This document shows positions 46,166 through 59,782 of a stretch of 64,000 nucleotides of DNA, one piece after another (position 1 is the stretch's first letter; the number at the start of each line of letters is the position of its first letter). Position numbers and translations under genes: made by a program. The DNA is from Megalobrama amblycephala. Lineage: Eukaryota; Chordata; Actinopteri; Cypriniformes; Xenocyprididae. Location of the stretch: assembly GCF_018812025.1 (NCBI RefSeq), contig NC_063049.1, positions 19,522,651 to 19,586,650 on the forward strand, given 5' to 3'. The notes beneath the pieces are model-generated. The model saw only the letters and a list, made by a program, of their open reading frames with translations, was not told where the DNA came from and did not search any database.

Positions 46166-49011
46166 CCAGTATGGTTTGGAGAATGGATGGATTGATGTCA
46201 TTTATTTTTATTGGTGGTTATAATTTTTGGGCAACTTTAATTATTTCAACTTAAACATTCATGACAACAAACCACACGTTGCAGAGCATACATGACAACA
46301 TTACCAAAAAAGTTTAGTTAAAAGTTGTCAGGCCTTATGCAGGATTCCTCTCTGCATTTCTGTCTAATTCAGACACAAGTATAAGTAGCCAAGGAACAGT
46401 TCCTGTCTAATATTTGTAATGAGCTTAGGCGAAGTTTGGCCCAAAGATGAACCAGGATCATCCCTCCCATGACAATTTGGCTTTTGACATTTCTGTCTCT
46501 CACTATCAAGTGGTTGAGTCCACAGAGACATCTGCCCACCACCGAGGAGAGCATGTCTGACCACAGGGAAATCTGTTTCATATGACTGAGATAAAGCCTC
46601 TTGGGCCGCACTTACATTACATGGTTCAAGTGACCCAATTCCAATTTTTTCCTCCCATATGGCACAGATCGGATATGACCCACAAACATATAAGCAGGAA
46701 AAAGCACACGGATTTCAATTTTCTCAGTTCAGTTTCAGGCCTCGTTCATATGTGGAAATAAATCTGCTATGAATCGAATACGTGCATTTGCCTCGGCCAT
46801 GTAAGCGGACAGATCAGATATTCCCCTGTCAATGCGAGTTGTACGTCATTGAAAAAGCAGGGGAGAAAGACGTCCACTCAGACTCAGGTGGACACCAACT
46901 GCGATCACATGACTCTTTTCAATGCCCAGGCTGCAACCAAGGGCTCTCCTCTTTTTTTTTCTCCATGTTTTTTCTCCAATGTTTTGCTGACCTTTAAAGA
47001 TGGTGTGGAAAGCAAAAGCTTGTATAATTTCATCTGCGTCCATTGCAAATCACACTGTTTTTTCTTTCTTTTCATCCTAAGATTTTCCGGGTCAGTATGT
47101 CTACTTGTAAAAGATGTAAGCTAGTTAAAAAAAAACAAACAAAAAAAAAAAACATATAGTCAACAATATAGTCAAAAATAAAACTGTTATTCAATTTTAT
47201 TTGTAGAATGGTTTAGATCCAGTATTATTTTATTATATTATGTAACATTAGTATACTTATATACTATTATAGTGTTTATTAACATTTTGAAGAATAGCTT
47301 CTAATTATATATTTTCATGTTTTTTTATTTTATATTTTTATGTTTTTTATTTTATTTTACTTTAATTTTATTTTAATTTCAGTTTTATTTCAACTTAAAC
47401 TTTCTTAATTTCAGTTCCTTATTTAGTTTAAACTTTTTCCATCTAATCTAATTTTTATTTTTGTTTTATTTCAGCTTCATTTCAATTACCAAATTTATTT
47501 TTAATACTTTTAGTTGTAGCACTCATTAAATCATGTTTTTTTTTTTCCATCTATAGCAATCACAAGTTTGAAATCTTGCCATAATGCTGCATTTAATCAA
47601 TATCAGTCTTCTCTTTCAAATTTGAAATTTCTGAGGAAAGATGAGGCTGTTTTTCAACTACTGCCAAGATACAAAAGGTTAAAGGTCCTAGAACAAATCT
47701 CCATTAACGATGTTTTGCTTTGATATGCGTGTGGAGACATTTTATGAATCACTTTGTTCTTGCCCTTCATTTCTGATGTAATAATAAACCTTCCCTAATG
47801 ACATTATCACACTCACATTCAAATAAACACCTTAATATGAACCAAAACACACTAAAGAAACAGTACAAGAGTCTCTTGCAGTGCTTCTTCAGCAAACCAA
47901 CAAATTCTTTATCTCACAAAGCCATCATCAGAAGTTATGCTCTCAGCCAAAGCATTTTTAGACTTCAGCATGAGGAGCAGTGAACCAGACAATGCTAAGT
48001 CAAAGCTGTTTACTATCTCTTTGCGTGTTGGAATTATAACAATGCATTTTCAAGTTAAATTGGCTTGATTGCAGTTTCTGCTTGATTGCAATCAGGTCTG
48101 CCATACCACTAGCTGCATGTCTGGTATTTGTTTTATTGTGTTTGAAGTCTGATGAGCTCCCAAATAGAGAGAAAACGACCAGTGAAAGGATCGACGGGGG
48201 AAGCACTTCTTAAAGTGGACACACACTCACGCCGTTGCACATTGAGAAGGGTCCCATCCCAGGTGTGGATGCTGGGACTGCTCTCAAACATGCAAAGCGC
48301 TGTCAAAAACCAGACCTTTATTGATCCATAGAAGCCCCCCCCCTCAGGCCCAGCTGGAATGGTCACTGTGTTTTTTCTCTAAACAAATATATTTGGAAAT
48401 GTTCTGTCACTGTTTATGGGAATGTGTGCGCGAGGCGAATGTTTGAACGGATACCGTGGAAACAGGCGATGTTTGGAGCTGATAGTCTCTCCCCTTTAAT
48501 TGCGGGAAATGGGTTTCAGATGTGCGTCGCCCGCTGATCACTTTCGGCCCGGGCTCCCTCGTCATGTCTTATAAAACCACTTCAAGGAGTGCCTGATGGG
48601 GGGATGATACCAGGGCTGGGACGGAGGCCTCAGCAGCTGCCTAAATACTCCTCTGGGTCCCACTGAAATAACAACAGCCACATTAGCAGTAGCTGAGAGC
48701 TCCATCACCACATTTTTCAAATTTGAAAACAATTACTCTCCATTTACACATAATGAGAACAGATGCTGAAATTATTGGCTTTATTTAATATTGTACACTT
48801 GACATGGATTATATTTTGGCCTATACTGAGCTGCTATTCATGCATCTTGGATGAATCATTCTTGCGGGCAGAAGGGTGGTGGTTAAATTAAGAAATGTCA
48901 TTTTATGTGAGCATAGAGACTCAATTATAGGGCTATGAAGCAGGTTTATGCCCGTGTTGTGTGTACTGCCTTCTGATATGGGAGCCTGTGTTGCCCTCTG
49001 TTGGAGAATCA
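46166..49011. other. Non-coding stretch, AT-rich core
   Basis: The part 47150-47560 is strongly AT-rich and built of TTTTATTTTAATTT-like segments. The part 48100-48700 is GC-richer and unique. Several frames of 60-91 codons on both strands show no domain. Confidence 0.4.
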
Positions 49012-49015
49012 TTAA

Positions 49016-49261
49016 AGGGATAGTTCACCTAAAAATGAAAATTCTGTCATCATTTACTCCTCCTCAAGTTGTTCTAAACCTGTGTACATTTCTTTGTTCT
49101 TCTGTACACAAAGGAAGATATTTGGAAGAATGTTTTTAACCAAGCAGATCTCACCCCCCCATTGACTACCATAGTATTTTTTTCCCCCCACTATGGTAGT
49201 CAATGAGGGGCGAGATCTGTTTGGTTACAAACATTCTTCCAAATATCTAAAAAAAAAAAAT

Positions 49262-49333
<72 letters not shown>

Positions 49334-49393
49334 GGAACAACTTGAGGGGGAGTAAATGATGACAGAATTTTCATTTTTAGGTGAACTATCCCT
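49016..49393. mobile_element. TTAA foldback element with (TA)n core
   Basis: AGGGATAGTTCACCT and AGGTGAACTATCCCT are flanked by TTAA (49012-49015 and 49394-49397). The arms pair, including the 49162-49187 and 49191-49216 segments around ACTATGGTAGTCAATG. The TA array at 49268-49322 expanded inside the element. Confidence 0.9.
49268..49322. repeat. (TA)n microsatellite
   Basis: About 27 TA units followed by TATG repeats, inside the right arm of the foldback element. Confidence 0.95.
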
Positions 49394-49397
49394 TTAA

Positions 49398-50218
49398 GAA
49401 TGCTAAACATGCTAATAGCCGCTACCATGCTAAGAGCGAGTGTTATTTTGTCAATACACAAGCGGTTTTTAGTATTTACTTTTCAGAGCCTTATTTCATA
49501 CACTATACTGGCTGTTTTATCGTGTAGCTGCTCCGTCGTGAAAGTTTATTCTAATTCTAGCTGCTTTAAAGATGCTTAATGAAAATGTTTACAAGGTTGC
49601 AATTTCTCTGCTTTAGTGCACTGTATAAATTGTAAAATGATATATAAACTGTATAAAGAGCCTCTATTCTTAGCTTTTAGAGAGGAGAGCGTTTGCCTCT
49701 TTCTCATAAACCGAAGTCACATGCGAGTTAGGGGCTGTTTTTAATGCGCTCTAACGATTTCTCTTTGTTTATCACGCCATTAAAGCTTGGCAGCAGGTGG
49801 ATTCTGGAAACTGGCCTCCTGACACACAATCTCCATTTCCCAGAAGGAAAGCAGAAAAAGACCTCGTAGCTTCCAAGGGGTACACATCTCTGTGGTTTTC
49901 TCTCTTTAATTTGACAAGTCATACTGCTGCAGTATGGCAGGCTCAGGTGACATCATCACCCAGCGTGCAACGGGCCGCTGTTAGTGCTTTTCGACATGTG
50001 CTGTTGATTTTGGACCAGGTGTCTAAAGTACTTTGCAGACCAGGGAATGAGCCTTGCCTCTGTGGCAGTGAGAGAACCCAGCGTGAGGCCAGAAACGAAT
50101 TAGAGGTCGGTTCCACCACCTGACGACAGGAATGCAGGAATCTGGTTGATCTAGAGAAATGATAAGTGGTGTGTTCACTGTATTTAAGACTGCACTGATG
50201 TCTTAAAATGGGTTAACA
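49398..50218. other. Unique sequence
   Basis: The part 49780-50130 is non-repetitive and moderately GC-rich, with a 108-codon plus-strand frame that has no recognised domain. No gene call. Confidence 0.4.
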
Positions 50219-50545
50219 CTTTACAATAAGATTCACCCAAAACTAAATTTTGTCATAATTTACTCACCCTCATGTCATCCCAGACCTGTACTACTTTCTT
50301 TATTCTGTGGAAAAGATATTGTGAAAAATGTTTTTAAGTCAATGGGGTCCAAAACAGCACTGGACCCCTTTGACTTTCAATGTATAGACAAAAAAATAAT
50401 AATTGACAATTGTCAAAATTCACAATATCTTCTTTGGTGTTCCACAAAATAAAGCCTTACAGGATCGGAACAACATGCGAGTGTGTAAATGACAGATTTT
50501 ACTTTTTTTTTTTTTTGTGTGAATTATTCTTTTTAATTATTTATA
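50219..50545. mobile_element. Decayed TTAA-family foldback
   Basis: Left part ATTCACCCAAAACTAAATTT and TTTACTCACCCTCATGTCAT; right part GGAACAACATGCGAGTGTG and TGTGTGAATTATTC. The termini have mutated beyond a clear TTAA. Related to 11843 and 49016. Confidence 0.6.
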
Positions 50546-50628
50546 CGTGAAATGTTAAAAATGTATAATATAGAAATTAACATTAACATAAATGCAATTA
50601 AATGAAAATGTATTATAGTTTACATTTA

Positions 50629-51095
50629 CAGTGGCAAGAAAAAGTATGTGAACAACTTGCAGAATCTGTGAAAATGTGAATAATTTTAATGAAATACGAC
50701 AAAATGCATGTTATTTTTTGTTTAGTACTGTCCTGAGTACGACATTTTACATAAAAGATTTTTACATTTAGTTCACAAAACAATTCATAGCTGAATTTAT
50801 TAAAATAACCCCATTCATAAGTATGTGAACCATTGATTCTCAATACTGTTTGTGGTTACCTGATGATCTATGACAGTTTTTTTGTTTTGTGATAGTTGTT
50901 CATGAGTCTCTTGTTTGTCCTGAGCAGTTAAACTGAGCTCTGTTCTTCAGAAAAATCCTCCAGGTCCTGCAGATTCTTCAGTTTTCAAGCTTTTTTCCAT
51001 ATTTGAACCCTTTACAGCAGTGACTGTAGGATTTTGAGATCCATCTTTTCATACTGAGGACAACTGAGGGACTCAAACTCAACTATTAAAAAAGG
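50629..51095. mobile_element. Tc1-type terminus, partial
   Basis: After TA (50627-50628) comes CAGTGGCAAGAAAAAGTATG, a terminus familiar from fish Tc1-like elements, with a second GTATGTGAAC about 190 bp inside (IR/DR-like). No right end or transposase was found. Confidence 0.6.
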
Positions 51096-51109
51096 TTCAA
51101 ACATTGTTG

Positions 51110-51478
51110 CAATATATTTTTATTGCAACAATTGTTATGTGTTATTTATTTCAGTGTCACATGATCCTTCAGAAATCATTCTAATATGCTGATTTGATAC
51201 TTAGTTATTATCATTGTTGGAAACAGTATTACAGGTTCCAAAAAATATTCAGCAGCACAACTATTTTCAGGATTCACTTATTAATAAAAAGTTAAAAAGA
51301 ATAGAATTTATTCAAAATAGAAATCTTTTCTAACAATATCACTTTAATATCACTTTTATTTAACAATTTCACCTTACAATTATTCATGCTTGCTGAATAA
51401 AAGTATTAATTTCTTTCAAAAAAAGAAAGAAAAAAAAATTACTGACCCCCAAATTTTGAACGATAGTGTATATTGTTA
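51110..51478. repeat. Tc1-type MITE copy, partial
   Basis: It contains TGTCACATGATCCTTCAGAA, ATCATTCTAATATG and an end like ACCCCCAAATTTTGAACGAT, matching the inner half of 54012-54948. Confidence 0.75.
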
Positions 51479-51605
51479 CAAAAGATTTGTATTTTAAAAC
51501 GTTTTGCTTTTTTCTGTATTTTTGATCAAATGTGCATGTTATGGACTGGAGGAATGCACATTACATGCAGGGGGTGTGGCCTCAATAGCACTGCAGTAAG
51601 TAGTG

Positions 51606-52403
51606 CACTGTAAAAAAAAATCCCGTTGTTTCTACGGAAAAATACCGGCAGCTGTGGTTACCAGAACAATACTGTAAAAATGACATCAAACCGTAAACAT
51701 ACTTACGGAGTTACATGTGAATTTTACATTTTAAATCTGTTAAATTTACGGTAAAATAATGTATTTCATTAACTGATATAATGTTAATTTACTAACTTAA
51801 TGAAGTACTAATATCTGTTTTGTACCTTTATAATACACTGACACTCACCAAACTCAGTGGTGATAAGAGTCACATGATGAGTCACATGATGAATCAAAGT
51901 TCATCACAAGCAGCTCTTCCACAAGCTGAGGAGAACAATACTAACATATAGAAGGTGCACACCGTGTCATTCACACACACACTAAACACCATCATGGTAA
52001 CATGCATGAAATTTTAAAAATGCAATAAACATTAATTTAACAACATTAGATGTAACATAAAACCCTAATGTACATAACTGATTAGAAAAAAATGAGAAAA
52101 ACTAAGAAGAAACAGAGTTATTTCAACGAAAATATATCAAATGTGAAGTATCACGCAGGGAATTGTGGGAATGTCAATATACGGTTTTTCACTGTAAATT
52201 TTACAATGAATTGTTATTTTTCACTTCCAAAAACTGTGAATTTAACGGTATTTTACCGTAAAATTACATTAAATGTACCGTTAGATCTATTACAGTTATT
52301 CACCGTATATAGTACGGAAACTTTCTGTAAACCAATCAACAGTTTTTCACCGCAGCATTTTTACAGTCTTTTACTGTTAAAATCACGGTCATTTTTTACA
52401 GTG
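51606..52403. mobile_element. Element with CACTGTAAAAAA ends
   Basis: CACTGTAAAAAAAAATCCCG and ATTTTTTACAGTG form inverted ends. The interior repeats TTTACGG/CCGTAAA-type words (ACGGTAAAATAA, ATTTTACCGTAAAATT). The dinucleotide TG flanks both sides. CACTG ends are reminiscent of CACTA/EnSpm elements, but I cannot confirm the superfamily. Confidence 0.7.
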
Positions 52404-54011
52404 TGTGCTGTGTGAATGTCAGGGTAAAAAATCAACTAGAATTGCATTAAATATGGTTGTTATTGCAAAAATTATGTTGCAAGATGTTCTTTTCAACTAC
52501 ATTTAAGTACCCTGTCATAGGCTAACCTGTAATTTTGCAAATTTCCATTATTATTTATCCCTTTATTCCCATTAATTCCCATTAATTCCCATATATTCCC
52601 GTTAATTCCCATGGAAAGTTTCCAGCTTTGAAAATAGGTTTCCAGCACATAAAAATAAATGTATTTCTTTAAAGCATGAGAAAAGATTATTGAATCAATG
52701 ATCTAAAATGCTCTTTAAAGTAAATAATTTGACATTACAAAGTGCACTCTTTAAAAATGTACTTATTTGTAACAAACAGTCATAAAACTCTACTCTCTTT
52801 AAATATCAAAGTTTATATGCAAGTAAAAGCCTGAATTAAATCTGTTCATCATAACAACCAATCAAGTCTCTTCAGAAAATTTGGACTAAACCGCTCGATT
52901 CATATGGATTCGTTTTTTGATCTCTTTATGAACTTTTTGAAGCATCAAAGTTTCAGTTGCAAATGTCTATGGAAGGAAATTTGTCAGCATTCTGCCATCA
53001 ACTATTGCACTATTTTAAATTGAGTGCATTCAATAACATCTCTACATTTCCTAAATGTAAATTAGAGTTGCATCAGAACGCTATTCCTTGCTGAAGACCT
53101 ACTTCTGGACACACGTGGTTGTGCTTCATGTGCGTTCCATGTCAATCTGGTACTTCAAACGTGCTGATAAATGGGCCTGGGGTGCAGGAATCTGCTCACT
53201 GTGTCTCTCACCCTCACTTTGTCATTCATTGGTGTCATAAAAGACCACAGGACACCAAGTGATGATCTTATAAACGTATTTATACATTTGCCCTGAAATG
53301 AAGCGTTGAACATTTCTCCGGCTGATCGGACGTCCGAGTGAGTTTCCCAGCCCTGGGAGAGGAAGATTCTAGGGTTTATTTTGGGAGGCTAGTGAGAGGT
53401 GGGACAGTGACAACAGGAGTTGTGTGTAATGGATTTATCACAGGGGTTTGGCCTTTCATGAGCCGCATTACTTTGATTGAATCAAGGATCCATTTGTTGA
53501 TTCTGGCAGTGGCACAGCATTCAGCATGACCCTGTCCCCAAACACAATGGCCCATGCTGTCTAATGATTTATAGCACTCAACGCTTGCCATAAACAGACA
53601 ACGATGCCATCTGCTGGTGAAACCCAATTTTACTCTAGTAAGAGTGACCATACTCCAAATATATATATTAGTGAAAAGTGCACAGCAGCATTTTGGAACA
53701 AGCCCAAAATAGAAATATTCTGTTATATTTAAAAGTCATAAAAATTGTAAATAATAATAATAAAGAGACAGATTATTATTATTAATAATAATAATGTTTC
53801 AAACATTACCCTATTATTTTTATTTATAATAAAAACTTTTAAATTCATTAAAATGGCAATATTCTTAAAATAGTTATTAAACCTTCATTAGCAACAGTAA
53901 TCATAATTAGTAAATTATATAATGCTTAAAAGATTATTATAGTTAAAACACTCCTTTAATTTCTTAAATATTCATATTGAATGTAGATTAACTATTGATC
54001 TATATAACATA
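52404..54011. other. Non-coding stretch with MITE fragment
   Basis: The part 52800-52985 matches the interior of the 20611-21376 foldback (TCTTCAGAAAATTTGGACTA, TATGAACTTTTTGAAGCATC). An ATTCCCATTAATTCCC tandem lies near 52565-52612 and (TAA)n near 53750-53795. No gene. Confidence 0.5.
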
Positions 54012-54948
54012 CAGTACAGTCCAAAAGTTTGGAACCACTAAGATTTTTAATGTTTTTAAAAGAAGTTTCGTCTGCTCACCAAGGCTACATTTATTTAATT
54101 AAAAATACAGTAAAAACAGTAATATTGTGAAATATTATTACAATTTAAAATAACACTTTTCTATTTGAATATATTTCACAAAGTAATTTATTCCTGTGAT
54201 GGCAAAGCTGAATTTTCAGCATCATTACTCCAGTCTTCAGTGTCACATGATCCTTCAGAAATCATTCTAATATGATGATTTGCTGCTCAAGAAACATTTA
54301 TGATTATTTTCAATGTTGAAAACAGTTGTGTACTTTTTTTTTCAGGATTCCTTGATGAATAGAAAGTTCAAAAGAACAGCATTTATCTGAAATACAAAGC
54401 TTCTGTAGCATTATACACTACCGTTCAAAAGTTTGGGGTCAGTAAGAATTTTTATTTTTATTTTTTTGAAAAGAAATTAAAGAAATGAATACTTTTATTC
54501 AGCAAGGATGCATTAAATCAATCAAAAGTGGCAGTAAAGACATTTATAATGTTACAAAAGATTAGATTTCAGATAAACACTGTTCTTTTGAACTTTCTAT
54601 TCATGAAATAATCCTGAAAAAAAATATTGTACACAAATATTTTGTACAGTTGTACACATTAAATGCTTCTTGAGCAGCAGATCATCATATTACAATGATT
54701 TCTGAAGGATCATGTGACACTGAAGACTGGAGTAATGATGCTGAAAATTCAGCTTTGCCATCACAGGAATAAATTACTTTGTGAAATATATTCAAATAGA
54801 AAAGTGTTATTTTAAATTGTAATAATATTTCACAATATTACTGTTTTTACTGTATTTTTAATTAAATAAATGTAGCCTTGGTGAGCAGATGAAACTTCTT
54901 TTAAAAACATTAAAAATCTTAGTGGTTCCAAACTTTTGGACTGTACTG
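54012..54948. mobile_element. Tc1-type MITE with long inverted arms
   Basis: It begins CAGTACAGTCCAAAAGTTTG after TA (54010-54011) and ends CAAACTTTTGGACTGTACTG before TA (54949-54950). The outer arms, about 285 bp each (54012-54296 and 54664-54948), are near-identical reverse complements. A second terminus-like word, CACTACCGTTCAAAAGTTTG, lies near 54417, so the element may be a composite of two related copies. It has TA duplications and no transposase. Fragments of this family recur at 1023, 24335, 36365 and 51110. Confidence 0.92.
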
Positions 54949-54950
54949 TA

Positions 54951-57391
54951 TATATGATTACAGAGGGTTACAAAAACAGAATATGGAAACTTCCTCAAGT
55001 CTAAATAATTTGTTAATATATATAACAATTATGCAAAAACAATAAACTTAACTATTAGTTTGAGGATTTCTGAGCTATGAATGAGTCCTGTTCTGGCCTC
55101 ACTCAGAATGAGTGAGGGAAGGAAAGGCCACTGTTTACATTTTAACACCCCTCTATAACCCTCTAACATCTGTTCTTGAGCTTCTTGAACTTATTCATTT
55201 TGTACAGCTGATATAGAGAACTTTAGGAAGAATCAAGTGAAAAATATGACTATGCTATGGTTCACGTTTCCATTGTTGGTAGTTAGACTATGAGACATGA
55301 ACTTAAATACAGCACCAGCTGGGGGGTCTCACTCTGCATCACCTGCACCCAATCACCCAAAAGACCATCAGCAAGAACTCATCAGTGGGACATTGAGGCA
55401 GTTTGTTAATGTGTACTTCAACTCATTTGCACCGAGCCTATGAAAGATATGTTGATTTACTGCGAGTTTAAATACACAAAATCCCACGTTATATCTCCAG
55501 AAATATTTAAGCGGTTTGCTTGGACTTCTGGAACAGTATTTGGTAACGTGACATTCATCAACATTTTAACTTTCTATTCCACTAGCGGCACCATTTGGTC
55601 ATGCGCAAAATGAGCTAGCTATAGTGACTAGTTGTGACACATTGCAAATAATATTCAGAAAGTCAGTTTCTCTCTTTTGAAAGTCTTTGAAATATTAGTT
55701 TTATATGTTGCTTATTAATATTTAAAATATATGCACAATTCATACTTTGACTATAAATGGAGAAATATTTATTTACAATCAGATGGTGTAGTTATGGCAG
55801 CTACCATCATCTTAACCATATAGCAGTCAAAATAGCATTCCAAACAATTACAAGAGTTTAGTAGGTAAACTGCTTACCTCATTCGTTGTGGCGGCCCTCC
55901 TCCACTTATGTTATATTATTAATAAACCGAATAAGTCCAGGGGGATAATTAAAGATCAGTTCGAGTATCAGTATCGATCCCCCCATACAGAATCACATGA
56001 CTGTAAACAACAAAATTATTTCCCTGAAGAGATGGTCTTTTGAAAAAGGTCCTTTCGACGGGACAGTCAAGCAATATTACACGAGATACTGAGTAACTTA
56101 CATTTTAGAGACAACATTCGCAGCTAGGCTACTATTTGTCTCTTTTTGCCAAGAAAATAACTTTAAAAAAAAAAGCCACAGTATGTTAAACTTTGCACGT
56201 ATCCGAGTCCGATCAACACGCAGTAATTGTTCGGTTCAAAAACACTGATTCAACTAAGTGAATGATTCAATGTTTTGCTCCTTTGTGGTTTGGAGATAGG
56301 ACTAACTGCATTATTGGAGGTTTTGGCCAATTGTTTAAAACGTAAATGTAGATTTTTAAGAATGAATGAATGAATGAATGAATGAATGAATGAATGAATG
56401 AATGAATAAATGCAGATCCTACCATCCTCTCACATTTCAGAAGAAATTGGTGATCTTCAAATCCTTAAAACTTATGCATAACAACTAAAACGTGTGTATC
56501 TTTAGGAGTTTTAATAATTAAACCATTGAGTAGCCTAATATTCCTCCATCTTCTTAGTTTTTTATCTTTATCTTTATGTTAATTTATATTTTAATAAGCT
56601 AGTAGTTGCTATTTGGAATTATTGGAATCAAGTTTTGTGTTTTTTGAGGCATGTTTTGTATAATGATGATGATGAACTTGTTTCAGTCATAATTTAATCT
56701 GCGTGTTTGAACGAATCGGTTAAATGAATGATTCACTGATTCACTCTTAAAGAAAGTCACTTGTCGCTGCCAACTGGCATAATGATTTAACCTACATAAA
56801 GTCCTCACAAACTAACAAACTGATGCAAAACCAATAAAAATTGAAGACTGGAACTAGCTATTGTATAAATTAACAGCTTTGATAATTATAAGTTCTAGTT
56901 TCATCACATTACATTGCTCACTTTCGGTGAAGTCGGGTTGGTACAGATTTCCTCTTCTTATTTTCCTGAGGCAGCAGATGCCGTCTGATGTCTTTCAGCT
57001 TTAGATAAAAACAAGCAGGCCTTTCAAGTGATAGCTGCCCAGTTAAATATAGCGTCAGGTTTGTTTGCATGACAGGACTACGTCGCGTCGCACTGTGCAT
57101 GGCTTTCAAGCAGTGGGCTTTGATCAAAGGCAGGTGTGTCTGTGTTCAAGAGAGCTCGGCCAGTCATATTGAGCCTTTATTGGTATTAACCAGTGTTTGA
57201 TCTTCATTCAGACCGGTAAGGTTAAACAAAGCTGGGAGCTTTTGTTTATTTGTTAAATATGAACTGCAGCATGTTCTATAGTTTTGTTCTTTCTAATAAC
57301 TATTCAGCATTTTACTCACCTCAGCTGTCAGGGCCAGTGTGTAAGGGTATAGTGCTTATACTGTATACCATTTTTACCTTGTGTTTCATTC
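54951..57391. other. Non-coding stretch with (AATG)n
   Basis: A tetranucleotide array (GAAT)n of about 48 bp lies at 56360-56407. No gene motif; the 69-codon frame at 56918-57127 is unsupported. Confidence 0.45.
56360..56407. repeat. (GAAT)n microsatellite
   Basis: About eleven to twelve perfect units followed by one AATAAATG variant. Confidence 0.95.
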
Positions 57392-57593
57392 TACACTTCT
57401 AAAAATAAAGGTCCCAAAAGGGGGGTTTCTCAGTGATGCCATAGAAGAACAATTTTGGGTTCCCCAAAGAACCGTTGAGTGATATTTCTTAAAAGAACAT
57501 TTTTGTTTATTATAGTGTGATGAGCATTTTATTAATCTAAAGAACCATTTTCCACTATAAACAAACTGCAATGGAAAGGTTTATGGATTTTAA

Positions 57594-58207
57594 AGTCAGC
57601 ATGAAACAGAAGTCGCAATCGTTTTTTTGTTCCCTATTGTGACATATATCTGAGTGAAACGGCTTCTCAAACAAGAAAAAATGTAGGGAGGGACTTGATT
57701 TTGTCCATTGGGAATTGATTGGATGGTTGTTGTTTGCTATTGTTGTGATATCATGTGAGTGACAGGTTGTCCCGCCCTCACGCCAGTAAACACATCAGAG
57801 AAGAGATGTTGCTGCAAGAGGGAGCGGAAGTTATTTTATTAAAGACTATGAGGGCACATCAGGGTTAAGTTTTCACAACAAAACCCGCCCAACTGCTATT
57901 CAAAACTAGCATTTCAGGGTGGGTCCACCGGTAAAGATTGCATTCCGGGGGTAGAATCTGCGTCTTTGGCGGGGTTCCCCTGGTAAAATTCACCTTCCAG
58001 GGGCTAAATATCATGTTATTTGGTGTCACTTCAACCCGCTGACATGAAAAACAACCTGCGGCAACAGTGTTAAAGTAGCCCAATTCCGGCGGGAAAACCG
58101 CAGACTTGGCAGTGGTGCACATGCATGCATTTAAAAAAAAATTATGTACAGGGATAAATCATTTATAATAAATACTGCAATATTCCTTAAAAAAATGCAT
58201 GGTGACT
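57594..58207. mobile_element. TTAA element, AGTCAGCATG ends
   Basis: Left end AGTCAGCATGAAACAGAAG after TTAA (57590-57593); right end GCATGGTGACT followed by TCAA, a mutated TTAA. 614 bp. The 85-codon frame on the minus strand (57865-58122) has no domain. Confidence 0.8.
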
Positions 58208-59469
58208 TCAAAGCAGTGTTAATTTCGTTAACGTAAACTATGACGAAAAATGTTCGTTGACGACCTTTTTTTCCATGACTAAGATGAGACGATGAGAGAC
58301 GACACCAATTTCATTTAACGATAACGTGACTAAAACTACACGTGCAATACGAAAAAAGACGAGACTGAAATGTGGCTAAAAGACTAAACACTTGACCAAA
58401 ATCACTCTTTTGAAATCACTTTTTGTTTTTGTCGAATAAAAGAGACAAAATATTACATACTGTCTTTACGAGCGGTCACGCTTACGGTTGCCAGATTTAC
58501 AGAATTTAATCCCACTATCAGAGCTTTTCTGTTAAAAGAACACGTTTTATTTCATATTTGCTATCTGGCAACCACGAGCCCTCTCTACACTGAAGCGGCT
58601 GATAGCAGTGGTTCTCAAACTGAAGTACGCGAAAAGTGCCGTTCATTTTATTCTTCTCCACCTTAAAATAACATGAAAACTGAACATGTATTTCTAGGAG
58701 GTAAAATGTAGGCTAGTATATACACGACATTCAATCAAATTACCTCATCTTTCGCGGTCAAAACTGACTGCACCCACACAAGCCAGCATCACTACAAATA
58801 CTGCTGTTCTCGACAATATAACGTTACCTTTGTGAAAGTGGAGATTTAGCACTTACTAGCATGAAGAACAAATATAGACACAGACTGCATGCAGATTTAA
58901 GATTAAAACTCATACAGAGATTAAACTCGATACAAAAACATACCCTTCTGTGAGTTACTGTTTTTAATGTTGATCATATTATACCTGCAAGAATATTGCC
59001 CGAATATAATATAATATCATTTACCGAATATTGATTTTATACAGTTCAACAAACAAAAGGGTAATATGTACATTTTAAACAGTACTGTCAGTATTTTTGC
59101 TCTATTTTGCAACAAAAGCCACAGCAGAACTGCAGCACACAAGCTGTGTTTCGTGAACGAATCTGTGGCTTTGAACGAATCGTCAATGATTCAATGAACC
59201 ATTCATAAATACAGTCTTGCTTTGTTACTGACCCTGCATCCAAATGTGCATACTATCCACCCTATCCGCCCTAAATAGTATTGAATATTACTAGTGTCAC
59301 ATACTATTTAGGATGGGTAGTATGCACATTGAGATACAGGCTGAAAGAATTAATGAATGACTCGATGATTCACTCATAAAAACAGTGACTTACCGCCACC
59401 TACTGGAGGTTAATGTAATATTTACTTCTGTAATATATACTTCGTTTTTATCATCATTGTATTTATTGC

Positions 59470-59473
<4 letters not shown>

Positions 59474-59510
<37 letters not shown>

Positions 59511-59518
59511 AAAGCATT
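59474..59518. repeat. Poly(A), 45 bp
   Basis: The longest homopolymer in the window, inside the hAT element. It accounts for the poly-Phe stretch in a minus-strand frame. Confidence 0.95.
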
Positions 59519-59782
59519 ATTTATTTTACAAAGGTATTTATAAAGGTAAAAAAATGCACTGGAAAAATCGATTAAAGAAGGCAAATATTGTCCCTTAATG
59601 GAAATGTATAACTGCAGTCTAAGTGGAAAAGAGAGGGTGCACATAAGGATGTTAAATCCCTCAGGGGGTAAAACTGTACATTTGCACTGCTACTGCTAAT
59701 GTGAGTGCAATGTCATTACAGTCTCTTACCTTGATTCAAATTTTCATAAGCTTACATGAATTGGTCTAAAGAAAAAAATTAT

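Noticed and set aside
57865..58122. 85-codon minus-strand frame as a protein
   Set aside because: It lies wholly in the AGTCAGCATG TTAA element and has no domain.
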